Of a stretch of 64,000 nucleotides of DNA, positions 8,147-17,853 are shown piece by piece. Below the pieces are notes generated by a model. It did no database searches and was not told the origin of the DNA. It worked only from the letters and a program-made list of their open reading frames with translations. This stretch comes from Betaproteobacteria bacterium (GTDB taxonomy: Bacteria; Pseudomonadota; Gammaproteobacteria; Burkholderiales; Ga0077523). Each line of letters opens with the position of its first letter. Position 1 is the first letter of the stretch. The DNA lies in assembly GCA_016713305.1 (NCBI GenBank), contig JADJPK010000008.1, positions 1-64,000 of the forward strand, given 5' to 3'. A program made the position numbers and the translations under genes.

Positions 8147-9550
8147 ATGAATCTGACAGACCGCCGCGGCAATCCCGTCTCGACCACGAGCCGGGCCGCG
8201 CTCGAATTGCACGAAGCTGCCGTCGATCTCTTTCACGGCTATTACGGCGACCCGCTCGGCGCGAACCAGGCCGCACTGCAGGAAGACAAGGATTTCGTGA
8301 TGGGCCACTGCTTTGCCGCGGGCCTGATGCTGTCCACGACTGAACGTGCCTTCCTGCCCGAAGCCCGCAAGGCCATCGAGGCGGGCGAGGCGCGCATGGC
8401 GGAAGCGAACGAGCGCGAGCGCATGCACCTGACCGCGCTGCGCGCGTGGCTCGACGGCGATGTCGAACATGCGCTCTGGCGCTATGGCGTGCTGCTGGAG
8501 CACTACCCGCGCGATTCGTTCGGCCTGCAGATGGCGCACCTCGGCGACTTCTTCGTCGGGTCGTCGCGCATGTTGCGCGACCGCGTGGCCCGCGTGCTGC
8601 CGCACTGGGACAGGAACGTGACCGGCTACGGCTTCGTGCTGGGCATGCACGCGTTCGGTCTGGAGGAGATGGGCGAGTACGCACTGGCCGAGGAACAGGG
8701 GCGCGCGGCGCTGGATCTGAACGCCCGCGACCCCTGGGCCATCCACGCCGTGGCTCATGTGATGGAAATGCAGGGCCGTGCGTGGGAAGGCGTGCGCTGG
8801 CTGGAGAGTCGCGCGGACGACTGGGCGCCGGACAACGGGTTCGCGTTCCACAACTGGTGGCACCTGGCGCTGTACTACCTCGACATCGGCGACGAGAGGA
8901 AGGTGCTGGAGCTGTACGACCAGGGCGTCCGGCCCGGAGATTCGCGCGTGGTGCTCGAACTCGTCGATGCCACGGCGCTGCTGTGGCGCCTGATGCTGCG
9001 CGGCGTGGATGTCGGCAACCGCTGGAAGCCCGTCGCCGACGCGTGGGAGCCGCTGGCACAGGACGGCCACTACGCCTTCAACGACATGCACGCGATGGCG
9101 GCATTCGTGGCGGCCGACCGGCCTGCGGCAGCGGCGGCCCTGCTGCGCGCGCAGACGGCACGCATCGAGCGCGGCGGCACCAACGCCATGATGACGTGGA
9201 CGGTGGGCATTCCGGTCTGCCGCGCGCTGCAGGCCTTCGGTCGCGGCGACTGGGAGATGTGCGTGGACCTGCTCGCGCCCACACGCTTCGTCGCGCACCG
9301 CTTCGGCGGCAGTCACGCGCAGCGGGATCTCCTGGCCCAGACGCTCCTCGAGGCCGCACTGCGCGGTGGAATCCACGGCGCGGCGGAGGAGCTGGCGCAT
9401 GCCCGCCTGCGGGACAAGCCGTCGAGCGGCCTCAACTGGCGCTTCGCCACGCGTGCCTGGGGGATCGGTCCGGACGATGCGGTCTCTCTTCCCGGCAAGG
9501 CCCTTCCGGCCGCGGCGAACCCTGCCGAACTTGCCTCTGCGCGCGGCTGA
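8147..9550 (+). CDS. Tetratricopeptide repeat protein, TTC38/StaR-like
   Basis: A 467-residue, all-helical protein without signal peptide or membrane segments. Its length and the phrases HAVAHVMEMQGR, FHNWWHLALYYLDIGD and NDMHAMAAFV match the TTC38/StaR-like TPR superfamily (human TTC38 is 469 residues). No catalytic motif is visible and the molecular role is unknown. A GGAGGA ribosome site 7 bases upstream favours the ATG at 8147 over the overlapping GTG at 8144. It is divergent from the SARP-type regulator and followed 78 bases later by a second, secreted TPR gene. I suspect that the regulator pair controls these two genes. Confidence 0.8.
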   Translation: MNLTDRRGNPVSTTSRAALELHEAAVDLFHGYYGDPLGANQAALQEDKDFVMGHCFAAGLMLSTTERAFLPEARKAIEAGEARMAEANERERMHLTALRAWLDGDVEHALWRYGVLLEHYPRDSFGLQMAHLGDFFVGSSRMLRDRVARVLPHWDRNVTGYGFVLGMHAFGLEEMGEYALAEEQGRAALDLNARDPWAIHAVAHVMEMQGRAWEGVRWLESRADDWAPDNGFAFHNWWHLALYYLDIGDERKVLELYDQGVRPGDSRVVLELVDATALLWRLMLRGVDVGNRWKPVADAWEPLAQDGHYAFNDMHAMAAFVAADRPAAAAALLRAQTARIERGGTNAMMTWTVGIPVCRALQAFGRGDWEMCVDLLAPTRFVAHRFGGSHAQRDLLAQTLLEAALRGGIHGAAEELAHARLRDKPSSGLNWRFATRAWGIGPDDAVSLPGKALPAAANPAELASARG

Positions 9551-9628
9551 GACGCAGGGAGCACGCTGCCGTGCTCTCTCGCTCCTCTCACGACCGTTCC
9601 TTCGTACTTCCTTCAGCGGAAACGCATC

Positions 9629-11445
9629 ATGAAACCTGCACGTTTCAAGGCACGAATCATCGCTGCGCTGCTCGCGGCCTCCGGCATCGCGATCATCGCG
9701 TTGTCCTCGGCACAGGACGGCGAGAGCACGTACTTCGATCCGGCGTTGGCGCCGCCACAGACCTGCCTGCCGGACGCGAAGGCGAGGCGGCGCCTGCTGG
9801 AAACCTATCGCAAGGTCGCCGCCGTGACCAGTGAGACGAAGCCGTTCGGCTCCAGGCTGGACTCGGGCCGGCCGCACGACGTGGACGCACAGCCGCCGCA
9901 ATTGCGCGACGGTCTGGGCGGCGTGCACTTCGCCGTTTCGACGGACCGGCCCCGGGCGCAGGCGTTCTTCGACCAGGGACTGCGGCTCGCCTACGCGTTC
10001 GACCACGGCGCCGCCCTGCGGGCGTTCCGCGAGGCGGCGCGCCTGGATCCGCAATGCGCCATGTGCGCGTGGGGCATGGCGCTGGTGCTGGGCCCCAACA
10101 TCAATGCACCCATGGAACCCGATGCGCATGCGGCGGCCTTCGCGGCCATCCGGCAGGCCATGGCCTTCCAGGCGCACGCCAGCGAGAAGGAGCGGTTGCT
10201 GATCGCTGCGCTCGCCCGGCGCTACTCGAACGACGACGGCGCGCAGAGGGCTGCGCTCGATCAGGCCTATGCCGCGGCGATGGGGGAGGTGCAGCGGCGT
10301 TATCCGGACGACGTTGAAATCGCGGTCTTGACCGCCGAAGCCCTCATGGATCTCTCGCCGTGGGATTACTGGGACGCCGGCGGGAATCCGAAAGGTCGAA
10401 CGGCGGAGATCCTGACGCTGCTCGATCGGGCATTGCAGCTTGACCCGCGGCACACGGGCGCGTTGCACTTCCGCATCCACATGACGGAGGCCTCGGGTGA
10501 TCCGGAACGTGCGGTGCCGCACGCCGATCGACTGGGCGGTCTCGCGCCGGGGCCGGGCACCTGGTGCACATGCCCTCGCACATCTATTACCGTGTCGGAC
10601 GCTACCTGGATTCTCTCCGGGCCAACAAGGCGGCCGTGGCGGCGGACGAACGCCACCTGCGCGAGAACGGCGCGGACCCGCTCTACCGCCACGCGTACTA
10701 CCCGCACAACATCCACTTCCTGATGGTGTCGGCGCAGATGGCCGGAGACGGCCCGACCGCCATCGACGCCGCCGGAAAGCTCGACGCGACCTTGTCCGAC
10801 GAGGTGGTGCGGAAGGTGCCGTGGACCCAGCCGATCAAGGCGGCGCCGTACTTCGTCCATGCCCAGTTCAGCGAGCTGGAAACGGTGCTCGCGTTGCCCG
10901 ACCCGGGCACACGGTTTCCCTACGTGACCGCGCTGTGGCACTACGCCCGCGGCAGCGCGCACGCGGCGCAAGGGCATGTCTTCGCGGCGCAGAACGAGAT
11001 TGCCGCGATCGAGCGGCTGTCGCGCCGTTCGGACTTCGATGATCTGGAGAAAGGCGGCGTGCCGGCGAGAGACGTGCTCGCGATCGCGGTGCAGGTGATC
11101 CGCGGACGCATCGCGCAGGCGAAGAACGATCAAGGCGCGGCCATCGAAGCCTTCACGGCTGCCGTGGCGCTGGAAGACAAGCTCGCCTACATGGAACCGC
11201 CCTTCTGGTACTACCCGGTGCGCCAGTCGCTCGGAGCGGCGCTGGCAGCGGCAGGACAGACGGATCGTGCAGAAGCCGTGTTCCGCGAAAGTCTGCAGCG
11301 CTCGCCGAACAATGGCTGGGCCCTCTTCGGCCTCGCGACGGTGTTCGAACGCCGCGGAGACCGCAAGGCGGCGGAAGCCTTCCACGCCCGGTTGGACAGG
11401 ACATGGGCGGGCGACCGGGCGCTGTTGCGGCTCGACCGTCTGTGA
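9629..11445 (+). pseudogene. Exported TPR protein, interrupted by one-base frameshift
   Basis: The first frame (from ATG 9629) begins with a signal peptide (KARIIAALLAASGIAIIAL) and TPR segments such as AFFDQGLRLAYAFDHGAAL and CAWGMALVLGPN. This frame runs on out of register after DRLGGLAPG. The second frame resumes at AGHLVHMPSHIYYRVGRY and continues to the stop at 11445 with more TPR units (NNGWALFGLATVFERRGD). One base is missing within the GCGCCGGGGCCGGGCAC tract at about 10545-10555. The repaired protein would be about 605 residues, a known family of exported TPR proteins with HMPSHIY. The intact coding quality on both sides of the break suggests a recent mutation or a sequencing error. 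Confidence 0.8.
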
Positions 11446-11522
11446 CGCGTTGCCGCGACGCTTTCGCGGCCTGGCGGATGTCCGATGCGCGGACTTCCAC
11501 TTTCTCGACCCTGGAGCCCCTC

Positions 11523-11783
11523 ATGAACACGAAGACCCTGTTGTCCGGCGCGGCGTTGATTCTCTGCGCATCCCTCCCTCTGGCAGCCGATGCCAAGTCC
11601 ACCATCGGCGGGCCCCGCAATGTCGGGGTTCCGGTGGAGCCGCGACCTGCCGCATGCGTACTGGAGGGCACCCGCATCGCGCTGTCCGACGATCGTCAGC
11701 TCGACCAGCTGTGGAACCGGTCGGACTCGATCTGCCGGGTGCCCGTCCGCAAACGCCCGCCCGCGTGGTCGCCGCGCGCGTGA
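11523..11783 (+). CDS. Small exported protein of unknown function
   Basis: Eighty-six residues. The N-terminus MNTKTLLSGAALILCASLPLA is a clear Sec signal with a likely cut after ADA. The mature part of about 65 residues holds two cysteines that could pair, and a basic, proline-rich tail. A GGAG ribosome site lies 7 bases upstream of the ATG at 11523. It sits 77 bases after the TPR gene and may share its transcript. I do not recognise the family. Confidence 0.55.
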   Translation: MNTKTLLSGAALILCASLPLAADAKSTIGGPRNVGVPVEPRPAACVLEGTRIALSDDRQLDQLWNRSDSICRVPVRKRPPAWSPRA

Positions 11784-12005
11784 TTCCCCGGGCCGGCGGT
11801 GTCGACCCCGCCGGCCTCCTTGCTTGTCGCCGTTGCGCGCCGTGACGGTGCGTTCCCTTGCCGGGCAGGCGCCGCCCGTTCCGGCGCTGGCGTGCGGTCC
11901 GCCACCGGCCGCATTCCCGCGCTTCGCACCATCCGGATCGCCTATCATTGCGGTCGAGGGCCGGGACCCGCCGGCATGCCAGCACACCAGCAAGAGGTCG
12001 ACACC

Positions 12006-14303
12006 ATGGTCAAGTTCGGAATCGGACAGGCGATCACCCGCCGCGAAGATCAACGTCTGCTCACGGGGCAGGGTCAGTACGTGGACGACGTCGCAGTGCC
12101 CGGTGAAACCTTCGTCGCATTCGTCCGCTCGCCGCACGCGCACGCGAAGATCGTCTCGGTGGATACCACCAACGCGCAGCCGCTTCCTGGCGTGGTCGCC
12201 GTGATCACCGGCGCCCAGATGCTTGCGGACGGCATCGGCGCATTCCCGATCAATCCCGCGCTCAAGAACCCTGCCGGCAACCCGATGTCCGCGCCGCCCT
12301 ACTACGCGCTCGCCACCGATGCGGTGCGCTATGTGGGACAGGCCGTCGCCGCGGTGATCGCCGAAACCCGGCTGCAGGCCGAGGATGCTGCGGAGCAGGT
12401 GATCGTGGAATACGAGGAACTGCCTTCCGTCACGACGCTCGAGGCCGCCACGGCCGAGGGCGCACTGCAGCTGTGGCCCGATGCTCCGGGCAATGTGGCC
12501 GCGCAGATGCGGTTCGGCAAGCGCGACCAGTGCGATGCTGCCTTTGCGGCCGCCGCCCACGTCACGAAGATTTCCTTCATGAACCAGCGGCTGGTTCCGG
12601 TGAGCATGGAACCGCGCGGCACGATCGCCGAGTTCGATCCCGCCACCGGCCGCTACACCGTGCGCACGAGCTGCCAGAACCCCGCCGGTCTGCAGAAGAC
12701 GCTTGCCGAGAACCTGCTCAACGTGCCCGCGGAGAAAGTGCGCGTGATCGTGGGTGACGTCGGCGGCGGCTTCGGCATGAAGACGCAGCTGTATCCCGAA
12801 GATGCCGTGTGCGCCTACGCCGCGAAGAAGACGGGGCGCCCCGTGCACTGGCGGGCGTCGCGGTCCGACGAGTTCCTCGCCGGCAATCACGGGCGCGATC
12901 AATACGACGAGGCGGAGCTTGCGCTGGATGCGGACGGAAAGATCCTCGGTTTCCGCGTGAACATCGTCGGCAACATCGGCGCGTACGCCATCGGCCCGGG
13001 CGCGATCATCGTGGTGGCCGTGGGGCCCAAGGTGATCACGGGCGTGTATCACGTGCCGGCTCTGGACCTGAAGGGAACGGCGGTCATCACCAACACGAAC
13101 GTGGTCGGAGCGTACCGCGGTGCGGGGCGTCCGGAAGCCATCTACCTGATCGAGCGCCTCATGGACCAGGCCGCGGCGGAGATGAAGATCGATCCGGCCG
13201 AGATCCGCCGGCGCAACCTCATCCAGCCCACGGCAATGCCCTACAAGACGCCCATGGGCGAGAAGTTCGACAGCGGCAATTTTCCGCACATGCTGGATCG
13301 CATCCTGGAGCTCGCTGACTGGAAGGGTTACGCAGCCCGCAAGGAAGCATCGAAGGGGAAGGGCAAGCTGCGCGGCCGCGCCATCTCGACGTTCCTGGAA
13401 TGGACGGGTGTGGTGCACGAGGAAGCGGTGCGCATGGAGGTGACGGGCGATGGCAAGGTGATCGTGTACACCGCGATGCAGGCGATGGGCCAGGGGATCG
13501 AGACCAGCTACGTGCAGATCATCGCCGAGACGCTGAGCGTGGATCCGGACCGGATCGTGGTGGTGCAAGGCGACAGCGACGTCGCCCAGGGTATCGGCAG
13601 CATGGGCAGCCGGTCGCTGTATATCGGCGGCTCGGCCATGATGACGGCGTCCAAGGAAGCCATCCAGAAGGGCCGCGAACTCGCCGGCGATGCGCTCGAG
13701 GCGTCGGCCACGGACATCGAATACAAGGATGGCCGCTTCACCGTTGCGGGCACGGACGTGGGCATCGACATGTTCGAACTCGCGGGACGCCAGCCCGAGA
13801 AGCGCATCGCGATCGCGACGCTGCAGAAGGTGGACGGTCCGTCGTGGCCGAACAGCTGCCACGTGTGCGAGGTGGAGATCGATCCGGACACGGGCGTCGT
13901 GGAGATCGTGAAGTATACGACGCTGGACGACGTGGGCCGCGTGATCAACCCCATGATCGTGGCGGGCCAGGTGCACGGCGGCATCGCCCAGGCGATGGGG
14001 CAGGCGATGCTCGAGGACACGCGCTACGACCCGGACAGCGGCCAGCTCCTGTCGGGTTCGCTGCTCGACTACTGCATACCGCGTGCGGACGACCTGCCTG
14101 ACCTGGTGCAGCACTGCGACGAGTCCACGCCCTGCAAGATCAATCCGCTGGGGGCGAAAGGTGTCGGAGAACTGGGCACGGTGGGCGGAACGCCGACGAT
14201 CGTGAACGCGATCGTCGACGCGCTGCGGCCTTTCGGTGTGACGAACATCGAGATGCCCGCCACGTCGGAGCGCGTATGGAAGGCGATGAAGGCGGCGGCG
14301 TAA
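12006..14303 (+). CDS. coxL: Molybdenum hydroxylase large subunit, form II CoxL-like
   Basis: A 765-residue molybdopterin-binding subunit of the xanthine oxidase family. The active-site loop reads AYRGAGR (369-375), the form II signature. Form I CO dehydrogenases, the biochemically proven ones, carry AYXCSFR. The cysteine that binds copper is thus absent. The catalytic glutamate is E722 in GVGELGT. The phrases GGGFGMKTQ and QGIETSY are the usual cofactor contacts. The true substrate may be CO or another small aldehyde or heterocycle. The ATG at 12006 has AGAGG upstream. The partner subunits coxM and coxS are 8 kb away on the other strand, which is unusual. The N-terminal extension from 11799 has no family match. 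Confidence 0.92.
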   Translation: MVKFGIGQAITRREDQRLLTGQGQYVDDVAVPGETFVAFVRSPHAHAKIVSVDTTNAQPLPGVVAVITGAQMLADGIGAFPINPALKNPAGNPMSAPPYYALATDAVRYVGQAVAAVIAETRLQAEDAAEQVIVEYEELPSVTTLEAATAEGALQLWPDAPGNVAAQMRFGKRDQCDAAFAAAAHVTKISFMNQRLVPVSMEPRGTIAEFDPATGRYTVRTSCQNPAGLQKTLAENLLNVPAEKVRVIVGDVGGGFGMKTQLYPEDAVCAYAAKKTGRPVHWRASRSDEFLAGNHGRDQYDEAELALDADGKILGFRVNIVGNIGAYAIGPGAIIVVAVGPKVITGVYHVPALDLKGTAVITNTNVVGAYRGAGRPEAIYLIERLMDQAAAEMKIDPAEIRRRNLIQPTAMPYKTPMGEKFDSGNFPHMLDRILELADWKGYAARKEASKGKGKLRGRAISTFLEWTGVVHEEAVRMEVTGDGKVIVYTAMQAMGQGIETSYVQIIAETLSVDPDRIVVVQGDSDVAQGIGSMGSRSLYIGGSAMMTASKEAIQKGRELAGDALEASATDIEYKDGRFTVAGTDVGIDMFELAGRQPEKRIAIATLQKVDGPSWPNSCHVCEVEIDPDTGVVEIVKYTTLDDVGRVINPMIVAGQVHGGIAQAMGQAMLEDTRYDPDSGQLLSGSLLDYCIPRADDLPDLVQHCDESTPCKINPLGAKGVGELGTVGGTPTIVNAIVDALRPFGVTNIEMPATSERVWKAMKAAA

Positions 14304-14308
14304 CCGTG

Positions 14309-15142
14309 ATGTCCCCGGCGCGAGGCCGAGGCGGGGCGCCAGGGGCTGTTGCCTCGCGCGCAGGCCGGCGGTGTCTGCTGGCAGTACTGGCGGCGGTGGC
14401 GGCCTTCCCGGCGTTGGCACAGGCGCAGTCCGGATCCGACCGCGCGGCGATCATCGCGCGCACCAAGCAGTCGGTGGTGGCCATCGGCACCTACGACCGC
14501 CTGCGCAAGCCGCCTTTCCTTTTCTCGGGCACCGGCTTTGCGATCGAGGACGGATCCGTCGTCGCGACCAACGCGCACGTGCTCCCGGCGAACGTCAACG
14601 CCGAACATCGCGAGGCGCTGATCGTGGTGTTGCCCAATGCCGGCAGCTCCAGCGATCAGTTCCGGGCGGTGAAGGCGGTGAAGGTCGACAAGGACCGCGA
14701 CGTGGCGCTGCTGTATCTGCAGGGCGGAAAACTGCCACCGCTCAAGCTGGCGGCGGCGAACCGGCTCCCTGCCGAGGGACAGGAGCTGCTGTTCACCGGC
14801 TTTCCCATCGGCACCGTGCTGGGTTTCGTTCCCGCCACTCACCGCGCCATGGTGTCCGCGCTGACGCCGCTGGCCATGCCCGAGCCGGACTCGTCCAAGC
14901 TCGACCCGGCACGGATCAAGCGTCTGTCGGGACCGCCGCTCACGATGATCCAGCTGGACGCCGTGTCGTACCCCGGCAACAGCGGCAGCCCGCTCTACGA
15001 TGCCGCGACCGGCGAGGTCGTGGGCATACTCAATTCCACCTTCGTCAAGCAGTCGCGCGAGGCGGCCATCAGCCAGCCGAGCGGGATTTCCTTTGCGGTT
15101 CCCGTGCAGTTCGTGACCGAGATTCTGGAGGACAGGCGGTAG
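14309..15142 (+). CDS. Exported trypsin-like (S1C) serine protease
   Basis: A 277-residue protein with a signal peptide (CLLAVLAAVAAFPALAQA) and a chymotrypsin-fold protease domain. The triad is visible as TNAHV (His), DRDVALL (Asp) and GNSGSPL (Ser). There is no PDZ domain, so it is not a full DegP/HtrA. The likely location is the periplasm. An alternative start at 14276 overlaps the end of coxL. The ATG at 14309, six bases after the coxL stop, leaves a shorter and more typical N-terminal region. Its close coupling to coxL suggests co-transcription, although no functional link is known. Confidence 0.82.
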   Translation: MSPARGRGGAPGAVASRAGRRCLLAVLAAVAAFPALAQAQSGSDRAAIIARTKQSVVAIGTYDRLRKPPFLFSGTGFAIEDGSVVATNAHVLPANVNAEHREALIVVLPNAGSSSDQFRAVKAVKVDKDRDVALLYLQGGKLPPLKLAAANRLPAEGQELLFTGFPIGTVLGFVPATHRAMVSALTPLAMPEPDSSKLDPARIKRLSGPPLTMIQLDAVSYPGNSGSPLYDAATGEVVGILNSTFVKQSREAAISQPSGISFAVPVQFVTEILEDRR

Positions 15143-15149
15143 GGGACCG

Positions 15150-15700
15150 GGCAACGGACACTATCAGGCTCTGGACCCTGGACCCTGGACCCTGGACCCC
15201 CACCCCCATCCTGTCCTTCCCCCTGAAGGGGAAGGGACCTGCTGCAAGCATCCTCCGGACTCGCCGGAAAGCGCCGAGCGCCGGACCGAGAGGCGGCTCT
15301 CCTTCAGGGAAGAGACTCGCTGCAATCTCCGGTCTCGCCGGGAGCCATCACGTGTCGATGACCGAGGGGTTCCTTTTCCTTCAGGGAAGAGACCTGCTGC
15401 AACGGCCGGGACTCGCCGGGAACCATCGCGTGTCTGTGACCGAAGGTCCCTTCCCCTTCAGGGAAGAGCTGCTGCAACGCGGGACTGCCGGGGGTCGGGC
15501 GGGTCCCTTCCCCTTCAGGGAAGAGATCTGCTGCAACGGCCGGGACTTGCCGGGAACCACCGCGTGTCGGTGACCGAAGGTCCCTTCCCCTTCAGGGAAG
15601 AGATCTGCTGCAACGGCCCGGACTCGCCGGGAACCGTCGCGTGCCGGTGACCGAAGGGTCCCTTCCCCTTCAGGGGGAAGGACAGGATGGGGGTGGGTTG
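15150..15700. repeat. Array of about five 76-80 bp imperfect direct repeats
   Basis: No gene is seen here. After four heptads of the CTGGACC type (15168-15196) come a family A element and then roughly five imperfect copies of a 76-80 bp unit: TCCCTTCCCCTTCAGGGAAG, AGATCTGCTGCAACGG, CCGGGACTCGCCGGGAACC, then GTGACCGAAGG. The last unit ends in the full family A element (15655-15697). The gap lies between convergent genes. Each unit contains two small palindromes (CCCTTCAGGG and CCGG-containing), so transcripts from both sides could end in hairpins. Confidence 0.75.
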
Positions 15701-15741
15701 CTCCAGTACGCCAATTCCCAGGATCCCAACGCCCGGCACCT

Positions 15742-16851
15742 CTATGCCTTCGCCAGCTTCTCCCCCACCATCTTCGCGATCGCCAGCGATGCGGTGAGTC
15801 CCGGAGACTCGATGCCGAACAGGTTCACCAGCCCGGGCACTCCGTGATCCGCCGGACCGTCGATGCGGAAGTCGGCGGGAGTCTCCGTCTTGGACGAGAT
15901 CTTCGGCCGGATGCCTGTATACCCCGGTTGCAGCGCTCCCTCTGCAAGATTGGGGTAGTAGCGCCGGATGGCTTCGTAGAACAGCGGTTCGCGCGAGTGA
16001 TCGAAGCTGTAGTCGACCGAATCCACCCACTCGATGTCCGGGCCGAAGCGGACCTGGCCGCCCATGTCGATGGTGACGTGCACGCCGAGCCACGAGCCGT
16101 GTCCCACGGGATAGACCAGACGTCGAAAAGGCGGCTTGCCGGCGAGCGTGAAGTAGTGCGCCTTGGCGAAGTACTGGCCGGGGATCCGATCTGCCGGGAT
16201 GCCCTCGATCGACCGCGCGACCTGCGGTGCATACAGTCCCGCGCTGTTCACGACCGTGTTGCAGAGTATCTCCATCGGTTCGTCGCCGCCGACGCGCAGC
16301 AGGATCCCGTCCGGCGTCACCTGGCCGGAAAGTACGGGGCTGCGGAACACGAACATGGCGCCCGCGTTCTCGGCATCGCCCATGTAGCCCAGCATCAGCG
16401 CGTGGCTGTCCACGATGCCCGTGGAGGGCGACAGTACCGCGGCGACTGCGATCACCTCCGGCTCCATCTCGTGCACCTCGGCGAGATCCAGCTGGCGCAG
16501 ATCGTGAACTCCCGCTGCGGCAGCCGTGGGGATGTAACTCATCACCGCGGGGATCTCCTCCTCGCGCGAGGCCACGATGATCTTGCCGCAGTTGGAGTGC
16601 GGGATTCCGTGATCGCCGCAGTAGCGGTAGAGAAGCTGCTTGCCCTCCACGCACAGGCGCGCCTTGAGCGAGCCCTGCTTGTAGTAGATGCCTGCGTGGA
16701 TCACTTCCGAGTTGCGCGAACTGGTGTGTTCGCCAATCGAGGCTTCGGTCTCGAGGACGAGGACCTCGCGGCCCGCGAGGGCGAGTCCGCGGGCGACGGC
16801 GAGGCCCACGACTCCGGCGCCGATCACGACGCAGTCGATACGTTCTGTCAT
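15742..16851 (-). CDS. FAD-dependent oxidoreductase, L-2-hydroxyglutarate dehydrogenase family
   Basis: A 369-residue DAO-fold flavoprotein. The dinucleotide motif GAGVVGLAVARG sits at the N-terminus, and SSRNSEVIHAGIYY followed by LKARLCVEG is diagnostic of the L2HGDH/LhgO family, which oxidises L-2-hydroxyglutarate to 2-oxoglutarate. Near the C-terminus GYTGIRPK and FGIESPGLTASLAI close the FAD site. It is shorter than the human enzyme, which has a targeting peptide. It is transcribed alone, convergent with coxL and the protease across the repeat array. Related 2-hydroxyacid oxidases cannot be fully excluded. Confidence 0.85.
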   Translation of the reverse strand: MTERIDCVVIGAGVVGLAVARGLALAGREVLVLETEASIGEHTSSRNSEVIHAGIYYKQGSLKARLCVEGKQLLYRYCGDHGIPHSNCGKIIVASREEEIPAVMSYIPTAAAAGVHDLRQLDLAEVHEMEPEVIAVAAVLSPSTGIVDSHALMLGYMGDAENAGAMFVFRSPVLSGQVTPDGILLRVGGDEPMEILCNTVVNSAGLYAPQVARSIEGIPADRIPGQYFAKAHYFTLAGKPPFRRLVYPVGHGSWLGVHVTIDMGGQVRFGPDIEWVDSVDYSFDHSREPLFYEAIRRYYPNLAEGALQPGYTGIRPKISSKTETPADFRIDGPADHGVPGLVNLFGIESPGLTASLAIAKMVGEKLAKA

Positions 16852-17021
16852 TCTTCTGGACGGTTGTGGCTGTGGATTCCGGGGGGCCAGGTCACGGGGA
16901 ACCGGGCGATTCCCGCGAGTCTATCCAACGCGGGAGTCAGCGGCGATAGCCGCGTCCGGTTGCTGGCACGTCGAACGAGCTTCCCGCCATCGCGGTGCCC
17001 GGGTAGGCTTGCACTCCCTGC

Positions 17022-17825
17022 GTGGAGCCTCCCGTGCCCCCCGATATCTGGAATCACCCCGCGTTCGCTGCGCTCACCGCGTTGTTCGACCCGGCAGCGC
17101 TCGATCGCGCCTCCGGCACGCCCGCATTGCAGCGCCTGATGGAGACCGTGCCCTGGCCCGTGGTCAATGCATCAGGCCGGCGGCTGCGTCTGGTGGAATC
17201 GGGGGCAGTCGCAGCTGCTGACTACGAGCGTTCCGTGGATGGCGAAGGTGTGCTGAAGGTCCACGCGGCGTCGTGGCACGACCGGTTCAACGCCTGCGCG
17301 TGGGGCCTGTTTCCGCGCACGAAGGCCGCCATCAGCGCCCGGCACGCCAGAGAGCTGGAGCAGGCCGGAGCTGGCGCGAACGGGAGGACACGCGTGCGGG
17401 ATGCCCTCACCGTCTTCGACGAGGACGGCATCGTGGTGGCAGCGGCGGATCCGCTCGTCGAGGACGCGATACGAAACTTCCAGTGGACGCGCCTGTTCGT
17501 GGAGTCGCGGGCGGTGTCGCGGGCGAAGATGCTCTGCGTGCCGATCGGCCATGCGCTCATGGAGAAGCTGCGGGATCCGTTCGTCGGACTCACCGCCAAG
17601 GCCGTCTTCGTGCCGGTCGACGACGCCTTCTTCGGTCTGCCGTGGAACGAGAAGCTGCGGCATCTGGATGAACGGTGCGTGGCGCGCGTGGACGAACTGG
17701 TCACCCCCAGGGACCTGTCACCGTTGCCGGTATTGGGTATCCCCGGCTGGTGGGCCGCGAACGAGCGCCACGACTTCTACGATAATCGCGAATACTTCCG
17801 CAGCGGACGCCGTGGTGTCCGGTGA
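17022..17825 (+). CDS. DUF3025 domain protein
   Basis: A 267-residue soluble protein. DRFNACAWGLFPRTKAAI, DALTVFDEDGIVVA and FVPVDDAFF are hallmarks of DUF3025, a family of unknown function common in beta- and gammaproteobacteria. A GTG start at 17022 fits the family N-terminus (WNHPAFAAL). The stop lies 28 bases before the cystathionine beta-synthase start, so the two are probably co-transcribed. It has no signal peptide or recognisable catalytic motif. Confidence 0.82.
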   Translation: MEPPVPPDIWNHPAFAALTALFDPAALDRASGTPALQRLMETVPWPVVNASGRRLRLVESGAVAAADYERSVDGEGVLKVHAASWHDRFNACAWGLFPRTKAAISARHARELEQAGAGANGRTRVRDALTVFDEDGIVVAAADPLVEDAIRNFQWTRLFVESRAVSRAKMLCVPIGHALMEKLRDPFVGLTAKAVFVPVDDAFFGLPWNEKLRHLDERCVARVDELVTPRDLSPLPVLGIPGWWAANERHDFYDNREYFRSGRRGVR

Positions 17826-17853
17826 CAAGCCCATTTCCATAGAGATGATCGAC

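Noticed and set aside
11211..14420. Minus-strand frame of 1069 codons
   Set aside because: Antisense of coxL, rich in His, Arg and Asp, no family features.
15150..15700. CRISPR array
   Set aside because: Units are 76-80 bp and similar along their whole length, with no unique spacers and no cas genes.
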